From NCBI GenBank assembly GCA_003342815.1, contig PTEX01000144.1:1222944-1286943 (forward strand): a stretch of 64,000 bases of DNA, in the 5' to 3' direction. The notes beneath the pieces were generated by a model, which was given only the letters and a program-made list of their open reading frames with translations, was not told where the DNA came from and ran no database searches. Below, in pieces: positions 51,361-64,000 of this stretch. The position numbers and the translations under genes are program-made. Positions within the stretch are counted from its first letter, which is position 1, and each line of letters starts with the position of its first letter. This DNA comes from Eudromia elegans (taxonomy: Eukaryota; Chordata; Aves; Tinamiformes; Tinamidae).

Positions 51361-51423
<63 letters not shown>
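51360..51423 (+). repeat. (TTTA)16 microsatellite
   Basis: Sixteen uninterrupted TTTA units are present. A perfect tract of this length is expected to vary between individuals. Confidence 0.95.
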
Positions 51424-54400
51424 TTTTTGTTCATGATAGAAACTTTTGTAGACACCTAGACAATGTAAGCTACCAGTTTAGAAAATATTCTATTGTTTGA
51501 TTTTCTGAATATTATCTGTTAAATCTGTTCAGTTTTAAGTTATAATATTAACAGTACCACTACCAACAAATTGGGTATATTTGGCCACTCAGAACTATAT
51601 ATTTAGCTAACTTTTCCTTGACTAAAAACAAATACAAATCACTCAAAAGCCATAATAAGCATAACTTTTGCTAGAATACAAACATTTTTTTTTTCTGATT
51701 TTAAATATAAATGCCATAGGGCGAAACAGGTAAAAAGCTTATTGCGTGAATATCTACACATTAGTGTAAACTGGAATGGTAGCTTGGCTATTAGGACACA
51801 TGTATTTAAAAGGAGATGTGTATACTGACAAATAACAGTTAAAACACATTAACACAAGCTTTCTTTTTTAACCCTAGATGGTTACCCTTTTACATATTCT
51901 GGTTGGCCATCAGCTGTAGTTTCCCCTGTCAGACTCTCCGAAGGCAACTGAGCAATTAGCCTCTCTCTTTGAGGCTAATGACTAGCAAAGACTAGCAAAA
52001 CCCAGCTGACCAATTCTTAAAGAACTACATAATCAGTATATGGTTACCCAGAAGGAAAAGAAAGGAAAACTGGATGCATTTGGACAAGACAGTCTTCCAC
52101 TTTTGACTTTCACGCATTATGTTTGTTCATCTAATCATAGAACACGTATTTCATTAATCATCCAGGTACAGTTTTCCATACTTATTAAAAATTGTGGCTA
52201 AGGCTGTCCTAATAACTCATATCTGATTCAGTAACTGAAAAAAAAATGTTTGTGTTGATTGACTTTATTTTTCACTGAAAAGAAATTACTCTTGCTCTGA
52301 ACTGTAACATCAAATAGTACTTGAAATTGAAAGTGAAATTTTCATACCAGGCCTTGCAGTGAAACAAAAGAAAACAAGGACTAGAATGAAAAAAGATACC
52401 AGTCATTTTTATTAGCTTTAAGCACTTTTGAAGATAACATTTAAAAAGGTTTAGACTTTATATCACTAAACACTAAAATAAAACCTACTATATATTTTAG
52501 TTGAGTTTTGAGTAAGTATTTACAACAGAAGGGCCTTGAAGGTCCCACCTCTTCCCAAGGCTGCAATTTCATGATCACTTAAAGTGGTTGTCAGAAATAC
52601 CCAAAGTTTTTGCTAAGAGTATTTCAAAATCTAGGCAGATATCCACACGTAGCTTGTGCTTGTATCAATGAACATTCACTGTCTCACTTTCTACTGTCTA
52701 TAATGTGGTTTCCCTGAAAAGGAAAATCCAGATATGCATCTGGATTTCAGAAGACAGATATGGCCCATTTCTGTCTGATGCTTGATCTTCACTTGGAAAA
52801 CTGGGATGTGGGTACACCAAGGAGTATTCCTGCGTATAGATCCAGCTGTGGGGTTGATCCAACATAGTGCTGATGAAATCCCAGGGCCAAGTACTATCTT
52901 TTGTAGACAAAGTCAGTCCTTTATGGAGAAGTTGACTGTCCCATTTAGCTTTTGTGACTGACATATAGCTCTAAAGAGTAAAATTCTCACCAAGATTTTA
53001 TCTCAACTTGCCATGTTTTTCACACATTTTTTGTATGTGTTTTTATGTGAGAGATTTCTTACATTTATTTTTATTTTTTGTTATTGTATTTTGCTTTATG
53101 CAGAGAAATTTTCTTTTATTTTTCTTAACCTGTTGTTTCGGCTTCTGATATCCAATTAAATTAACAATCCAACAGTTCTACCCTACATTTTATAGTTCTG
53201 ACATGATAGAAAAAAATCTTTTGATTTCTGATGTTTTTATCTTGGCATTCTTTCCATTCCCATCCTCCCCCTTTTTTCTTTCTGAGTTGTCCTTCCTAAA
53301 CTACATTTGGTATTGTTTTTGTGCCTTTTTATTGATTTTTATTCACACCAAAAATATAAGTTTCATTTCTATTTTTATATTTTTTTATATTGGATTTCAT
53401 TTTTTTATGCTGCTGCTTATGTTTTTATTAATATACTATATTTCCAGATATGCTATTCGACATATATCTTTCATACAAAAATACGTGACCAGAAATATAT
53501 CTATGACTAAGAATGTCCAAAGACTACTGTCAATGACCTTCAGTTCCAATTTATTTAAACTAATATTTTGGAAGAGCAGTATTCTGCTATATAGTGATGC
53601 TGTGAATAAGTTACTTTAAGATATTATCATGGATATTGATATGATGTATAATGTTTTGATAGGAAGAGTCTTATTTCTTCCTATTATGCTTCATATGAAC
53701 ACCTTCATATTCTGCATTTATGTGAAGTAAGTAGAATCTAAAAACACAGGGACTAATAAGCAAGCAAACAATTTACAAATTGTTTTAAAAGGCTCCTTAA
53801 ATAGGCATACAATTAAATTAACACAAATTTTTAGAATCACTTACAAACTGATTAAATTACTAATGTGTCTATATTTAATTTTTTTTACTTTCTCTTTTGG
53901 TTATGTACCATTCATCTTCTCTTGCAAAACTCTGGCCAGAATTTATTTTTGGAGGACACAGAATGGTCTTTCTTGCAAAGGCTAATCACGAGTCAGGGAA
54001 CAAAATAGAAATAAGGGCCTGCAGAGACACACACACACAGAGAAAACCTTTTTTGTCTCGTTAGTCTTTAACACAGTTGTATTTTACATAGCCAGAGACA
54101 GAAACTGACACAATATTTAAATGAAGAAGAATAGGAGGGCCAAAAAAACATGGTTGAAAGCAAGCAATAGTGGCAGACATTAGGTGGTACACTGCTTTAG
54201 ATCTAAGTCGTGCTGCCTGAAACACGCTGTTAGATAATCAACCTGTCCATTTAGCTGGCATTTCTGGGAAAGGGGAGAGTTAGGTGGGGTTCTCTAGCGC
54301 TCTTCTTGCAGCAGCATGGATGACAGCTAGAAATAAGCCATGCTTTCGTGGTTAAAATGTCCTCCAGTTATGCTCAGGGGCAGCTCTGCTGGAGATAGTG

Positions 54401-54624
54401 CAATAGAAAGCAAGAGATTGGGACAGCAACACAACTTGATAAGAAGTAAGTGGAGTTCCATTCTCTCCTTGCACCTCCAACCCAAATTGCTAATGCATGT
54501 GGTCGGCAATGGTGCAGCTACAAGCTGAAATGATGTGGAATTCATCCTTAGCTCACAGCGTCTCCCTTTCTAAGAAATCCTTATCTTTGTACCCTTTTGT
54601 CAATTATAAAATCTATGAGAAATC

Positions 54625-54666
54625 AATAAAAGCCATATTAAAAAAAAAGACAAAAAAAAAAAAAGG

Positions 54667-54698
<32 letters not shown>

Positions 54699-54732
54699 AA
54701 AAAAAAAAAAAAAAAAGAAAAGAAAAAGCAGA
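54625..54732 (+). repeat. A-rich tract preceded by AATAAA
   Basis: AATAAA at 54625-54630 is followed after about ten bases by some 90 bases of A with scattered G and one C. This resembles the 3' end of a polyadenylated retrocopy. Upstream of it (54230-54620) the sequence is GC-richer than its flanks. No parent gene and no target duplication is recognised, and AATAAA is common by chance in this DNA. Confidence 0.7.
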
Positions 54733-55764
54733 AGTCCTGACCTTACTACCACACTGAGAACACAACATTCAACTGAGGATGATAGCACCCACTGTGCAGA
54801 GCAGCTGGCCAGCTGGTGAGAAATTCCGTCTGTCATCGCAGTGCAGGGAGTTAACATATTTATCAGACACTTGAGATGAAAAAGTGGTAGTTCATGGGGA
54901 CTCTTCCCTAAGCCATCTGGTCCTGAGGTGCCTATTACATCTATTATTGAATCATTAAAGTCAATGAGGTGAATAACACGATTAAACTTGTTTACTTGTC
55001 ATGTAACAGTCAGTTAACAGTGAAATGTAACTTTTACTTTCTGTTCTACTCTGCAATAAAAATACATCTCTGCTCCCCTAAGTGATATCTAAAATGAATG
55101 CCAGTTAAATATCTTTTAATTTCTGGTCTAGTTTTAAAGGGCATTAATTCTTTTAACTCTATCTTGCATAAGAGTACTATAACAGTTGCTACAAAGGTTG
55201 CTCCTTATAGTAAAATGAATAAAACATAAATAACTGGGAATAAGTACAAATTCTTATACTGATCATTTCACTCTATTAATCATGTGGGTGCCCATTTATA
55301 GAAGTCTTGTACAAAATACAATTTGTTCATGCAGAGTTGTAGCAAAGGTAAAATGTTGGAAATGATCAATACAAACAGTTCTATTTGCTTAACAAGATTT
55401 AGAGTATTTCATCAGATATAGTCATAGAAGTGTGAATAAGTAGTTATTGCATTGCTATAAATTGATTATATTTCTTTGTATCAAACTAAAATTTAAATAA
55501 CATAGATTATGTTGTTTAATTATTAAAACCAGGAAATCTCACAGTGGAGACAGTGGAATTTAGTGTAAACTTTTCAACAGCAAAAATTAAAAGATATTAA
55601 TCTGGCAATGTTGTCTTAGAAATTAGGCACTAAAATGTCCCTTTATATTTTTATTAAAATCTCCTTTTGGGATCTAGAAATTTTTAAAATTGCAGACAAG
55701 TTTAATGCAATACATTGATGGATGGGGAATCATGTGAGTGAATAATTATTCATACCTTTCCACC

Positions 55765-55783
55765 AAAAAAAAAAAAAAAAAAG
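55765..55783 (+). repeat. Poly-A run
   Basis: A simple A tract after tttccacc, with no element body next to it. Confidence 0.8.
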
Positions 55784-57351
55784 AATTATAAAAAATCAGA
55801 AAATACACTTATAGACATTGTATTTACTTCAGTTATGTCTACGTGGTAAAATTAATTTCATCTCAGTGCTCCCATCAACCTCACACACCCCACATCCAAG
55901 CATCACACATTCTAGTAAGTTTCAAGTCCAAAATGTAGATTAATACTGTGATGGAGAGAACAGATCGGAGAGCAACAAACACTGAACTGTCAGTTGATAT
56001 CTCCCAGCTAAAGAAGCACTACTTGGAGCAACCGTCACCTATTTTCACATAAGTGAGATAAATCAAAAATATATTATTGACCAAATGCTCAATACATTAA
56101 AAGCTAACTTATTTGACTTTACCTAGAAGTAAATTTGGGAATATTCACAAGTCTGATGATATTTTAAAAGGAGTCCCATATAGATTCTGAATAGATGGAT
56201 GCTGAAATACAATTTTCATTTCTTTTAAGGGATTTTTAGCCCTTGGATCATGTGTACATGTGTACATACTACAAAGGAATATCCTCAAAATTTAAGCATT
56301 CTACTGAAGAAAAATATTGTAGATCATGGTGATCTTAAAAAGTCTCACATGATCAATATTGACATCATTAACTCCAGGCTTTATTTCCTGGCATGACTGG
56401 CATGTTCCAGTGCTACTCTTTTCAAATGCATTCCTCATCAGGATGTTTCTGTTTCAGGGTTTCTACTAAATCAAGTTTGCTTTTAATAACAGTGTTTTTA
56501 TTATTTCATTACTTCATTCTTTGTGTGGTTTTGGTGTTGTTGTTGTTTTACTGAGCAGTTTGTGGGTTTTATGTTGTTTTGTTTTATTTTGTTTTGTTTT
56601 CTTTGAATATGTTGTAAGGAAGGATTATAGATGAGACAGGGTGTACTTCAGGTTGTACAAGATTTAATAAAGAGGCCATTGGCCTAAGCTTAAAGGAAAA
56701 CATACTTTACAGACATTCATGATAATATTGATAATACTAATCTTATTATATACTCAGCTCTCCTTCTTCCTTGTGTCTGCTTTGGCTCTCCATCTGGTGA
56801 CAAGAGAATAGATTTACATTTATTGTATTGGTTAAACTTCATTTTTTATTTTGCTTATTTCCTTGTTATTATATTGAACAAATATATGTTTTTCATTATG
56901 TAATAACACTATGACATATTATAATAAGACCAAAACTATTGCATTATATTACCAGTCTGCTATAGTGCTACCATTTTGTCAATTACTCAGGTTTTTTTTT
57001 TTTTTTTAATGAAGTTATAGAATTGTAGAATCAATTTGGAAGGTTAAATGGGGGTAAATGATCTAAGGAGTGATCTAGAATTAGAATTACAAAGTGCTGA
57101 CAATTTTTTTAATATCGCCGTGAAAAATATATTCTTTGCCCAGAATTTGTTATGACTGCAGTTTTGAACAAACAAAGTACAACGATCACAGAAGTACCCA
57201 AATGAACTTCTTTTCCAGTTTTCCAGTTTGAAGACCAAATAGAAAAGTAATACATGGGAAAGTAATATAAATGAATTCAAAGTGATGTATTTGCAATGAC
57301 TGAGAAACAGATGGAGGTAGGAGAAGCACCAGGATTTGACTATTTGTCATT

Positions 57352-57387
57352 TAAAAAAAAAAAAAAAAAAAGGAAGGAAAAAAAAAG
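57352..57387 (+). repeat. A-rich / purine tract
   Basis: An A run grades into GGAAGGAAA and AGAGAG purine-only sequence. Confidence 0.8.
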
Positions 57388-57560
57388 AGAGATGGAAAAT
57401 GTAAGCATCAGGAACCATTATATCTGTTGCCCAGACATTGATAGAAAGTTCAGCTGGGTTTGCTTTTTTCACATAAACTTACTGAGAGGGAAAAGGTGTT
57501 CAGTGTCTATTTATTTATTTTTAAGGCAAGAGCATTCCATTTAAATTCTACAGTTCTCTC

Positions 57561-57568
<8 letters not shown>

Positions 57569-57620
<52 letters not shown>
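57569..57620 (+). repeat. (TA)26 microsatellite
   Basis: Twenty-six uninterrupted TA units lie between T5 and A4. Pure TA tracts of this length can extrude as cruciforms. Confidence 0.95.
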
Positions 57621-57624
<4 letters not shown>

Positions 57625-58537
57625 GAAATAGTTGACATGATTTGGCTTATAGTCTTCCAACACCCACATTTTCCCATCTCTTCCACCTGGCAGCTTGGGA
57701 ATGCTGCCCAGGTTATACCAGAATGCTTTGGAACAAAACCAGTCCTTTAACATACTAAGTGTTGACAGGCCAACCTGGTTAACACATGGTTCTGCCAGGA
57801 AAAAAAATTACTGCACACTGGATAAGCTGCATCATATTAGCTTTGAATGTGTCAGATGATCACTTGAAGCGTCTAGTTGCATTTAACATTATTCTAACTT
57901 CAATGTGGACAGAATCTGACTGACTGAAAAAATTAAGACAGTTATCACTTTGTCTTCAGATCCTTATGGCTTTATGTGGAAGGACTGGGGAAGCCAGCTG
58001 AGAGAAGCAAATATTTTTATGTAGTATCTATATAGGCTTTAATCTCTAAATTTATTCTGGTAGGGAAATGCATTATGTCCTGTATCTGCTTATTTATTTC
58101 TATTGATTATAAAGAAAATCTAGAATGGTTTTTGGAATAGCAGTCTGCATTGCTTTTTTTCTACAGCTTTGTCCTTACAGACTCATATTCATGACAAATT
58201 ATCAAATAGTGCTTTCCTCTATCTAGTTAGCATCCAAAGTGAGCTAAGTGATTTCTAGCTACTAAGGAAAATATAATGCCATAATATTGTCTAGTGCCTG
58301 TATAAATAAGTCTATGAGGAACAGAAATGATTCAGCTTGAGCTTGGGTATTCTCTGAGGCTGTTTTTTGTTTGTTTGTTTTCTTTTAGTTTTTACTTTTG
58401 TTTTTGCCTTATTTTATGAATACTGTTTTGTCTCAGGTGTCTGGAAAGACTGAGGCTGGATAACTCCCCATCAAACTGTTTTACACAGTTTATTAAAACA
58501 TCATATTTTCAGTAAGATCATCTTATTAATGAGACTA

Positions 58538-59125
58538 ATCATAGAATCACAGAATCATAGAATGGCTAGGGTTGGAAGGGACCTCTAGAGGTCATCTAGT
58601 CCAACCCCTTTGCACACGCAGGGTCCCCTAGAGCATGTGGCACAGGGTGATGTCCAGGCGGGTTTTGAAGATCTCCAGAGAAGGAGACTCCACCACCTTT
58701 CTGGGCAGCCTGTTCCAGTGCTCTGTCACCCTCACTGTCAAGAAATTCTTCCTCAAGTTCCTGTGGAACTTTTGGTGCCTCAATTTGTGGCCGTTTCCCC
58801 TAGTTCTATCACTGGCCACCACTGAGAAGAGGCCAGCCCCCTCCTCCTCCTCACTCCCTGTCTTGAGATATTTATATACATTGATCAGATCCCCTCTCAG
58901 TCTTCTCTTCTCCAGGCTGAAGAGGCCCAGCTCTCTCAGCCTTTCCTCATAGGACAGATGTTCCAGGCCCCTAATCATCTTTGTGGCCCTGCGCTGGACT
59001 CTCTCTAGCAGCTCCACATCCCTCCTGCACTGGGGAGCCCAGAACTGCACACAGTACTCGAGGTGCGGCCTCACCAGGGCTGAGTAGAGGGGCAGAATCA
59101 CCTCCCTCGACCTGCTGGAGACGCT
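58538..59125 (-). mobile_element. CR1 LINE copy E, 5'-truncated, young, without the shared stop
   Basis: The left edge has three tail units, one altered to atcacag. ORF2 on the minus strand is one open frame from the 5' break ([20 protein letters not shown]) to CHML with no stop. At the codon that is TAG in copies A-D it has TAT, giving [12 protein letters not shown]. An extra GAG lengthens the Glu run in [10 protein letters not shown]. It carries CAC at the site that is CAG in copies B-D, TCC at SSRS, and CAG in CVQFWAP. The 5' break falls at gacgct; upstream is non-CR1 DNA. Confidence 0.95.
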
Positions 59126-62100
59126 AATAAGGTACATCTCCCATATTTATCTATCTTGACTGATTTTTTTTAGTATATAATGTCTTTAGGGATATCACTG
59201 ACAATGTCACTACTGTCCTTCAGCTGATCAAAGACATATTCCAAAACCGGCAGTGCTAGTGGTGTCTAAAGTGCCTAGAGAATGGTTTTTTCCCTTTTTC
59301 ACTGTTGCACAGTGAACAATGACTCTTTGGCAGGCGAGACAACGTGACCTGCTCTATTGCATCTGCTCAGATGTTCTGCAGGATCAGGATGTCTTTAGAC
59401 AATGGAAACACGCCATTTCATGTTCTGTTTATAGGAAGTGACAATATTGTTCTCTTTGGAGAACAATTTTATCATCTAGTTTGTACTTCTTTAAAGTAGA
59501 ACGGGTTCCTAACTTACTTGCTTTACTTCTTTGATAGAGGTATAGATTGTGGCATGTAATTACAAACAAGAAACGTGTCCTCTTTATTTCTATGAATATG
59601 GTCACACATGTATATTTTTCTCTCTCTCTCTTTTTTTTTGTCTTTGGATCATTTTATACTGCAGGAAGGTATAAATGCATAAAAGTAAAATAAACATAAT
59701 TAAAGAAACTTAGCTTAACTTACCTCTGAAATGATAATACTGTTGTATAAAAGCAACAGGATAAAATTGATTTATGCAGGAAATTGAATACATAATTATG
59801 AATGTTATCTTGATATAAAATTATTCTTGATCTAATAGCAATATTGCTGACTGTAAGGACACAATGTTAAGCCTGGAAAATATCTACCTATTATTGTGTA
59901 ACTGTAGTGAGTAAGCAATAAAAGTAACTTTTCTTCAGTTAGAAACTAAAAACTTTCTACATAAGTAATATGTAAATGCATATTGTAATACTCATAAAAC
60001 TTTTATTTAAGTAAAGGTATGTCAGCAATGCCTAACATTCTCCCATTTCTATAGCTTTTCATGTTAATCATTGTTATAATCTTTTTAATTCTACTTTCTA
60101 AGTGGATATTTTCACTTTTTAAGAAATCATCTAAACAGTTTTCTGAAGTCATCCATTCAATAAATAAATGAAAATTAGAAATAAACAAAAATGGTTAAGC
60201 CATTAATTCATTTTTCTTTTTTTTTCAAAAGGACTTAAACAGACAACAATAGAGGCAAGGACCACCCTGGTCTTTGCTGTGTTAACTAAACCAGCATGAG
60301 TCTTTATTTGGCTGGAATAAAATACAGAGGTTGAAAATGATATCATACCATAGTTTGCTTCTCCCACTAGGGTGAAAGTATGTTATTGTTTACCTGAGAA
60401 TAAAATCATCCAAGAACTGTCAGTATTTAATACCAAATTGCCAAAATATCATGCAAAATATCCCAGGTCTCCCTAAAAGTGAAGGTCTGAAAGTCATTCC
60501 AACAATTACCAGACATAATAGTTAATCTCTTGGATTTTTCAGTGTATCATTGGGGGTTTGCTCTTTATTGTGAGACAAAGTAGGGGTAGTGAGTGAGTCC
60601 ATTCTTTGCATACTGTTGCATAAAGGGCTTAAAACTGAGACTGAAAAGGTACAGTTTGTATCATATCTCAACTAACTTTTAAGAAAAGGCACAAAAACCT
60701 AGAAAATAAAAGTTGGATCTAGAAAAGAATTTATTCAGATCTCAGACAATGTTTTCTCTCAATTACTTTCAATTGCTAGAATCTCTTAGTGTTGATCATC
60801 GGATTTTGTGGATAAAACTTCAGAGTTTGTTTGCTTAAGCACTCTCTTATCTCTAGTTCCTTTCCCCTGTCTAGGTAAAACTAATGTAAATAAATTGACA
60901 ATATCCTCTTCACTTATGCTTCTTGCTCGCCTTGAAACACAGATTTCAGAATATGAGCAGATTTTCTTCTCCTGCTCAATATGCAGTGGCAGAATGAGAA
61001 AACTTTCTCATTTCCCTCCCCCAATTAAGTCCATTTTATCCTCCAGGATTCCTCTTTTGTATATGATATAAGCTATTTTTTTTCTGTTACAGGGGAAAGA
61101 AACAGAGCAAAATTATTAATTTGACTCAAACTCAGCAAAAGAAATTATTGTTTCCCTTACTTAACTTCTCAGAAGGAGAAATAAATACACATGGTATATT
61201 TATCAAACTTAGAAGCCTAAATCCTGTTGAAAATCATTGTACTTGCAAAATTGAGGGAAGTTTGTATATCTGTCCAGAATGTTCAAGCAAGAACCAAAGA
61301 GAGTTCTTCTTCTTTTCCATGAAAGAAATAATAATTTAAAAAAAGAGAAAAATTTTACTAAAATGTACTACACATCTCTCTTGATCATCTCATCCTCCTG
61401 CCTTGTCCAGGTTTTCTATTAGGAATTATTCAACCAACATCAAAACAGGATGATGTGATGCTATAGTACTTTGCAGAGTCTCATATCTAATATACTGTAC
61501 GCTATTATTGCATATTGTAGAGAATAAAAAGTGTGCAATAAAAACTCTGTAGAAGGAAAAAAAAAGGTTTTATCTCCACAGGTTTCATACTACATTTTCC
61601 AAATAAAAACAAAACAATTTTAACTGAACATGTTACAGAATGTATACTCTCAATTTAAGACGATCTTTGCAGTTTAAATTCCTTTAGGACATATTTTCCC
61701 CTGTAATGTATCAATTCAGTCAATAGTCATTCTCTCACAGACATCTTGAAGACGTTCTACCAAATTCTTCTTCTGAATTCCAGTAGGAAATGACTCCTAC
61801 TTTTTTGAAGTCTGATGAATCATTAATGGGAATAGGCTCACACATTCTTGTAGCTTGCAATAAGACAAATAAAGATAAATACCTAAGCTGAATGCATTTG
61901 CAATCCTTATTAATCTGTATAAATCCCTTCTTTCAGAAATGCATGTTTAATTGCAGTATATAGAAATACTGAATATTTGAGTTGATTAAGCACTATTCAG
62001 CATGATAGGATCCATTTAATTCATTTTCTAATCCATATTGTGGCATTCCTGTACATTAAAAAAGGAAGATGATCCAGAACACTTCATTAGTAATATTTCA

Positions 62101-64000
62101 CTTTCAATTTAGATTAAATTTTTCCTCAAAGGAATTTGAAGAATATTAGATGTTATTTAGCATGAAGTAGAAATCCTTAACTTGACAGAAAATAATTTTC
62201 TGTAGTAGATTAAAGATTTTTTTTAATAAATTAGATATAGTTCATCTAAACTTTAAAGGAAAGGAAAAATCTAGAAAATATTCAATATTAATTTTATACA
62301 AGTTTACTAATATTTCAGCAACAAATGATTTTTTCAGAAGTAAAATTGCTCTTCAAACCATTTGATGTTAAAAGGATGACAAGGTTATCAGTTGTTATCT
62401 CACAGATTGATACATTCCACAGGTCTACTCTTACAACTCTCCAGCCATAATTCTGTCTCAGACAGTATCATTTTTGATTTCTGGCAAAATTTCTTGAATA
62501 ATTTTTTTGAACCTTGTTTTTGCTTTGTACCACAAACAAATATGTAACAATTTAGATCCTTAAGACAGTGTAAATTGTTAACATTCCTCATTGTCTAAAA
62601 ACAGTGTTCACAGTCTAAGTGATTCCTATCCTCCACCCAAGTTTAATTTGGATTCAAATTAAACAAAAGAAATTGTCATCTGTTCTCTTGGAGTGTCTAT
62701 TTGCAAGATAATAGATCCTTTTATACCTGCAACTCTTTTCTGGTTTAGATACCTTTCATCAACTGAATAGTGTTTGAAAATCTTTTTTAAGGCATGAAAT
62801 TCTCCCTGAATATTGTTTAAGGAATCTGGATTACAAACTATAATAGTTAATACTTTTAAAGGTGTATATCATAGTGGTTTTAAAGAGATGGTTCTTTTCA
62901 TTGTTGTTCCATTCACTAGTACCATTTAAAATAGGGCCAAACCTGGAACTCTTTTTGAAACTTTCTGATCTTCCTCTGCTTAAAATAAGGAAAGTAGACA
63001 CAGGAAAAAAAAATTTATTAAAAAATTTTGATCAGAAGCTACAAGATTATTGATTTACTAGCAGCATGTGAATATGAAGATCATTTTTAATTCTGTATTT
63101 CTTTTTTTTTTTTTATTAGATACTTCAGTGTACATTCCTATGATTTGCAATAATGTCCTTTTTCAGGAGAATCTTCATAAACCTATTGGTCTATGCAAAG
63201 GAACAACATTGTAATGTTCTTTGCCAACAGGACATATGCTACTACCTTGGGTAAAATCAAAGGCTGTTTAGATCTGGAGTATTTACTGGCATCCTCATGC
63301 CCTGATTTTCAGCGGACAGCACTGAGGGCATATGAAGCACATGTAAGACTTTGGAGTGCATCCAGCAATAGGCTCATCCCCAACTTAGATCTCCAGTCAG
63401 TCTCTACATAGGTAGTGGCCTATTCTACAGAAAGAAAACAGTAGGAGACTGCAGACCATTTGCAAAAACTATATTTGCAAAATAGAACAAAACAGAAACC
63501 CACAATCTTAAAAAATGTTCTTCCCTCTTCTTACCCATTGACAGTATTTTGAAAATAGTTACGGTATTTAGAAAATACAAAGCAATGACTTAAGGCACAA
63601 TCATTTTTTTGTCTGTTTTGAAAGAGTAAAAATTGTAATTATAGATCAAAACTGAATTCTTCCTGGTAAGTAAAAGACTAGTGCTTTATCTTCTAATCAC
63701 CTTCAAAATATTGACTTAGTGTCTATAAATGTTCATCATCACTAAGGGACAAACCAGAAAGGCTGTCTTAATGAAGTTTGATCAGCAGCTGTGGATGCAT
63801 GTGTTCAAAGAGTCTACTCTAATATAAGAGTCAATATTCTCAGAGTTGCTGCCAGTATTTTTGTTAGACAAAAGAAATTGACTGTTTGTTGCATTCCTCC
63901 TTTAAGTATTTGTAGGAGTTCAGTCCCTGATAGCTATTTAATACATTTGCAATTACATGTTAGAAAAGATTGCTAATACTGGCAAAAATGTTCTAGTCCA
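59126..64000. other. Unique AT-rich DNA
   Basis: No gene or repeat is recognised beyond short CT, T and A runs. A frame at 63193-63411 has less biased composition (LASSCPDFQRTALRAYEAHV) but no recognised family. It starts at an ATG without evident exon boundaries. Confidence 0.5.

Larger units (their letters stand above)
48410..58537. other. Unique AT-rich DNA with several long simple repeats
   Basis: No gene or recognised interspersed element is present. A hydrophobic frame at 53203-53619 is driven by T-rich sequence. A minus frame at 52964-52698 has a more protein-like composition but no recognised family or splice context. Simple repeats are listed separately. Confidence 0.5.

Noticed and set aside
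52698..52964. 88-codon minus frame with protein-like composition
   Set aside because: No family recognised and no splice acceptor or other exon signal noticed; length is within chance.
53203..53619. 138-codon hydrophobic frame that looks like a membrane protein
   Set aside because: It is driven by T-rich sequence (Phe, Ile, Leu, Tyr runs). No start context, exon signal or family resemblance.
54497..54757. Lys-rich frame and its Phe-rich antisense partner
   Set aside because: Both are translations of the A-rich tract.
57017..57060. tagaattgtagaatcaattt resembles a degenerate CR1 3' end
   Set aside because: The match is too short and the expected gggttggaaggga is badly broken; it could be chance.
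57568..57753. 61-codon minus-strand frame ending in Tyr-Ile repeats
   Set aside because: Half of it is the (TA)26 microsatellite.
1..64000. CRISPR arrays, bacterial operons, rRNA or phage genes
   Set aside because: No spaced direct-repeat array, ribosome-binding sites or dense coding was seen. The repeats are those of a bird genome.

Overview
The window looks like AT-rich, gene-poor vertebrate DNA from a bird. The case for a bird rests on the repeats. There are six well-preserved CR1 LINE copies ending in the tandem ATTCTATG tail typical of avian CR1. Several older CR1 fragments from other subfamilies are also present, along with a solo LTR of avian ERVK/alpharetrovirus style with a 6-bp target duplication and a probable older ERVL-type LTR. 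I see no bacterial genes, tRNA, rRNA or CRISPR array, and no protein-coding gene I can name. The species cannot be fixed from the sequence alone.

Layout. 1-6793: unique AT-rich DNA. 6794-7361: two CR1 pieces fused head to tail. 9409-9985: solo LTR with intact target duplications. 10413-11580: CR1 copy A (+), the best-preserved reverse-transcriptase fragment. 13681-13822 and 15922-15980: decayed CR1 scraps. About 16990-17520: old ERVL-like LTR. 18844-19595: CR1 copy B (+). 19794-19864 and 21927-22213: older CR1. 22707-23628: CR1 copy C (-). 23629-40784: about 17 kb with no recognisable interspersed repeat, only simple repeats. 40785-42024: CR1 copy D (-). 46598-47050: a very old CR1. 48385-48409: a 25-N assembly gap in A-rich repeats. 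48410-58537: unique DNA with a (TTTA)16, a (TA)26 and a long A-rich tract. 58538-59125: CR1 copy E (-). 59126-64000: unique AT-rich DNA.

The most informative signal is in the young CR1 copies. Copies A, B, C and D share one in-frame TAG at the same ORF2 codon, where copy E has TAT (Tyr). Beyond that stop the frame stays open to the normal terminus. A shared nonsense codon suggests it was already in a source that kept producing copies. That would mean either that the ORF2 C-terminal tail is dispensable or that the element was mobilised in trans. Four other diagnostic positions, all C/G differences, cut across each other among the five copies, so the copies look mosaic rather than tree-like.

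Non-repeat sequence gives only weak hints. One open reading frame (47870-48272, minus strand) sits directly behind a good splice-acceptor-like sequence. A small GC-rich hairpin lies just beyond it, and a few stretches look like possible conserved noncoding DNA. None of these can be proven from this sequence alone. I did not find a convincing undescribed biological system.
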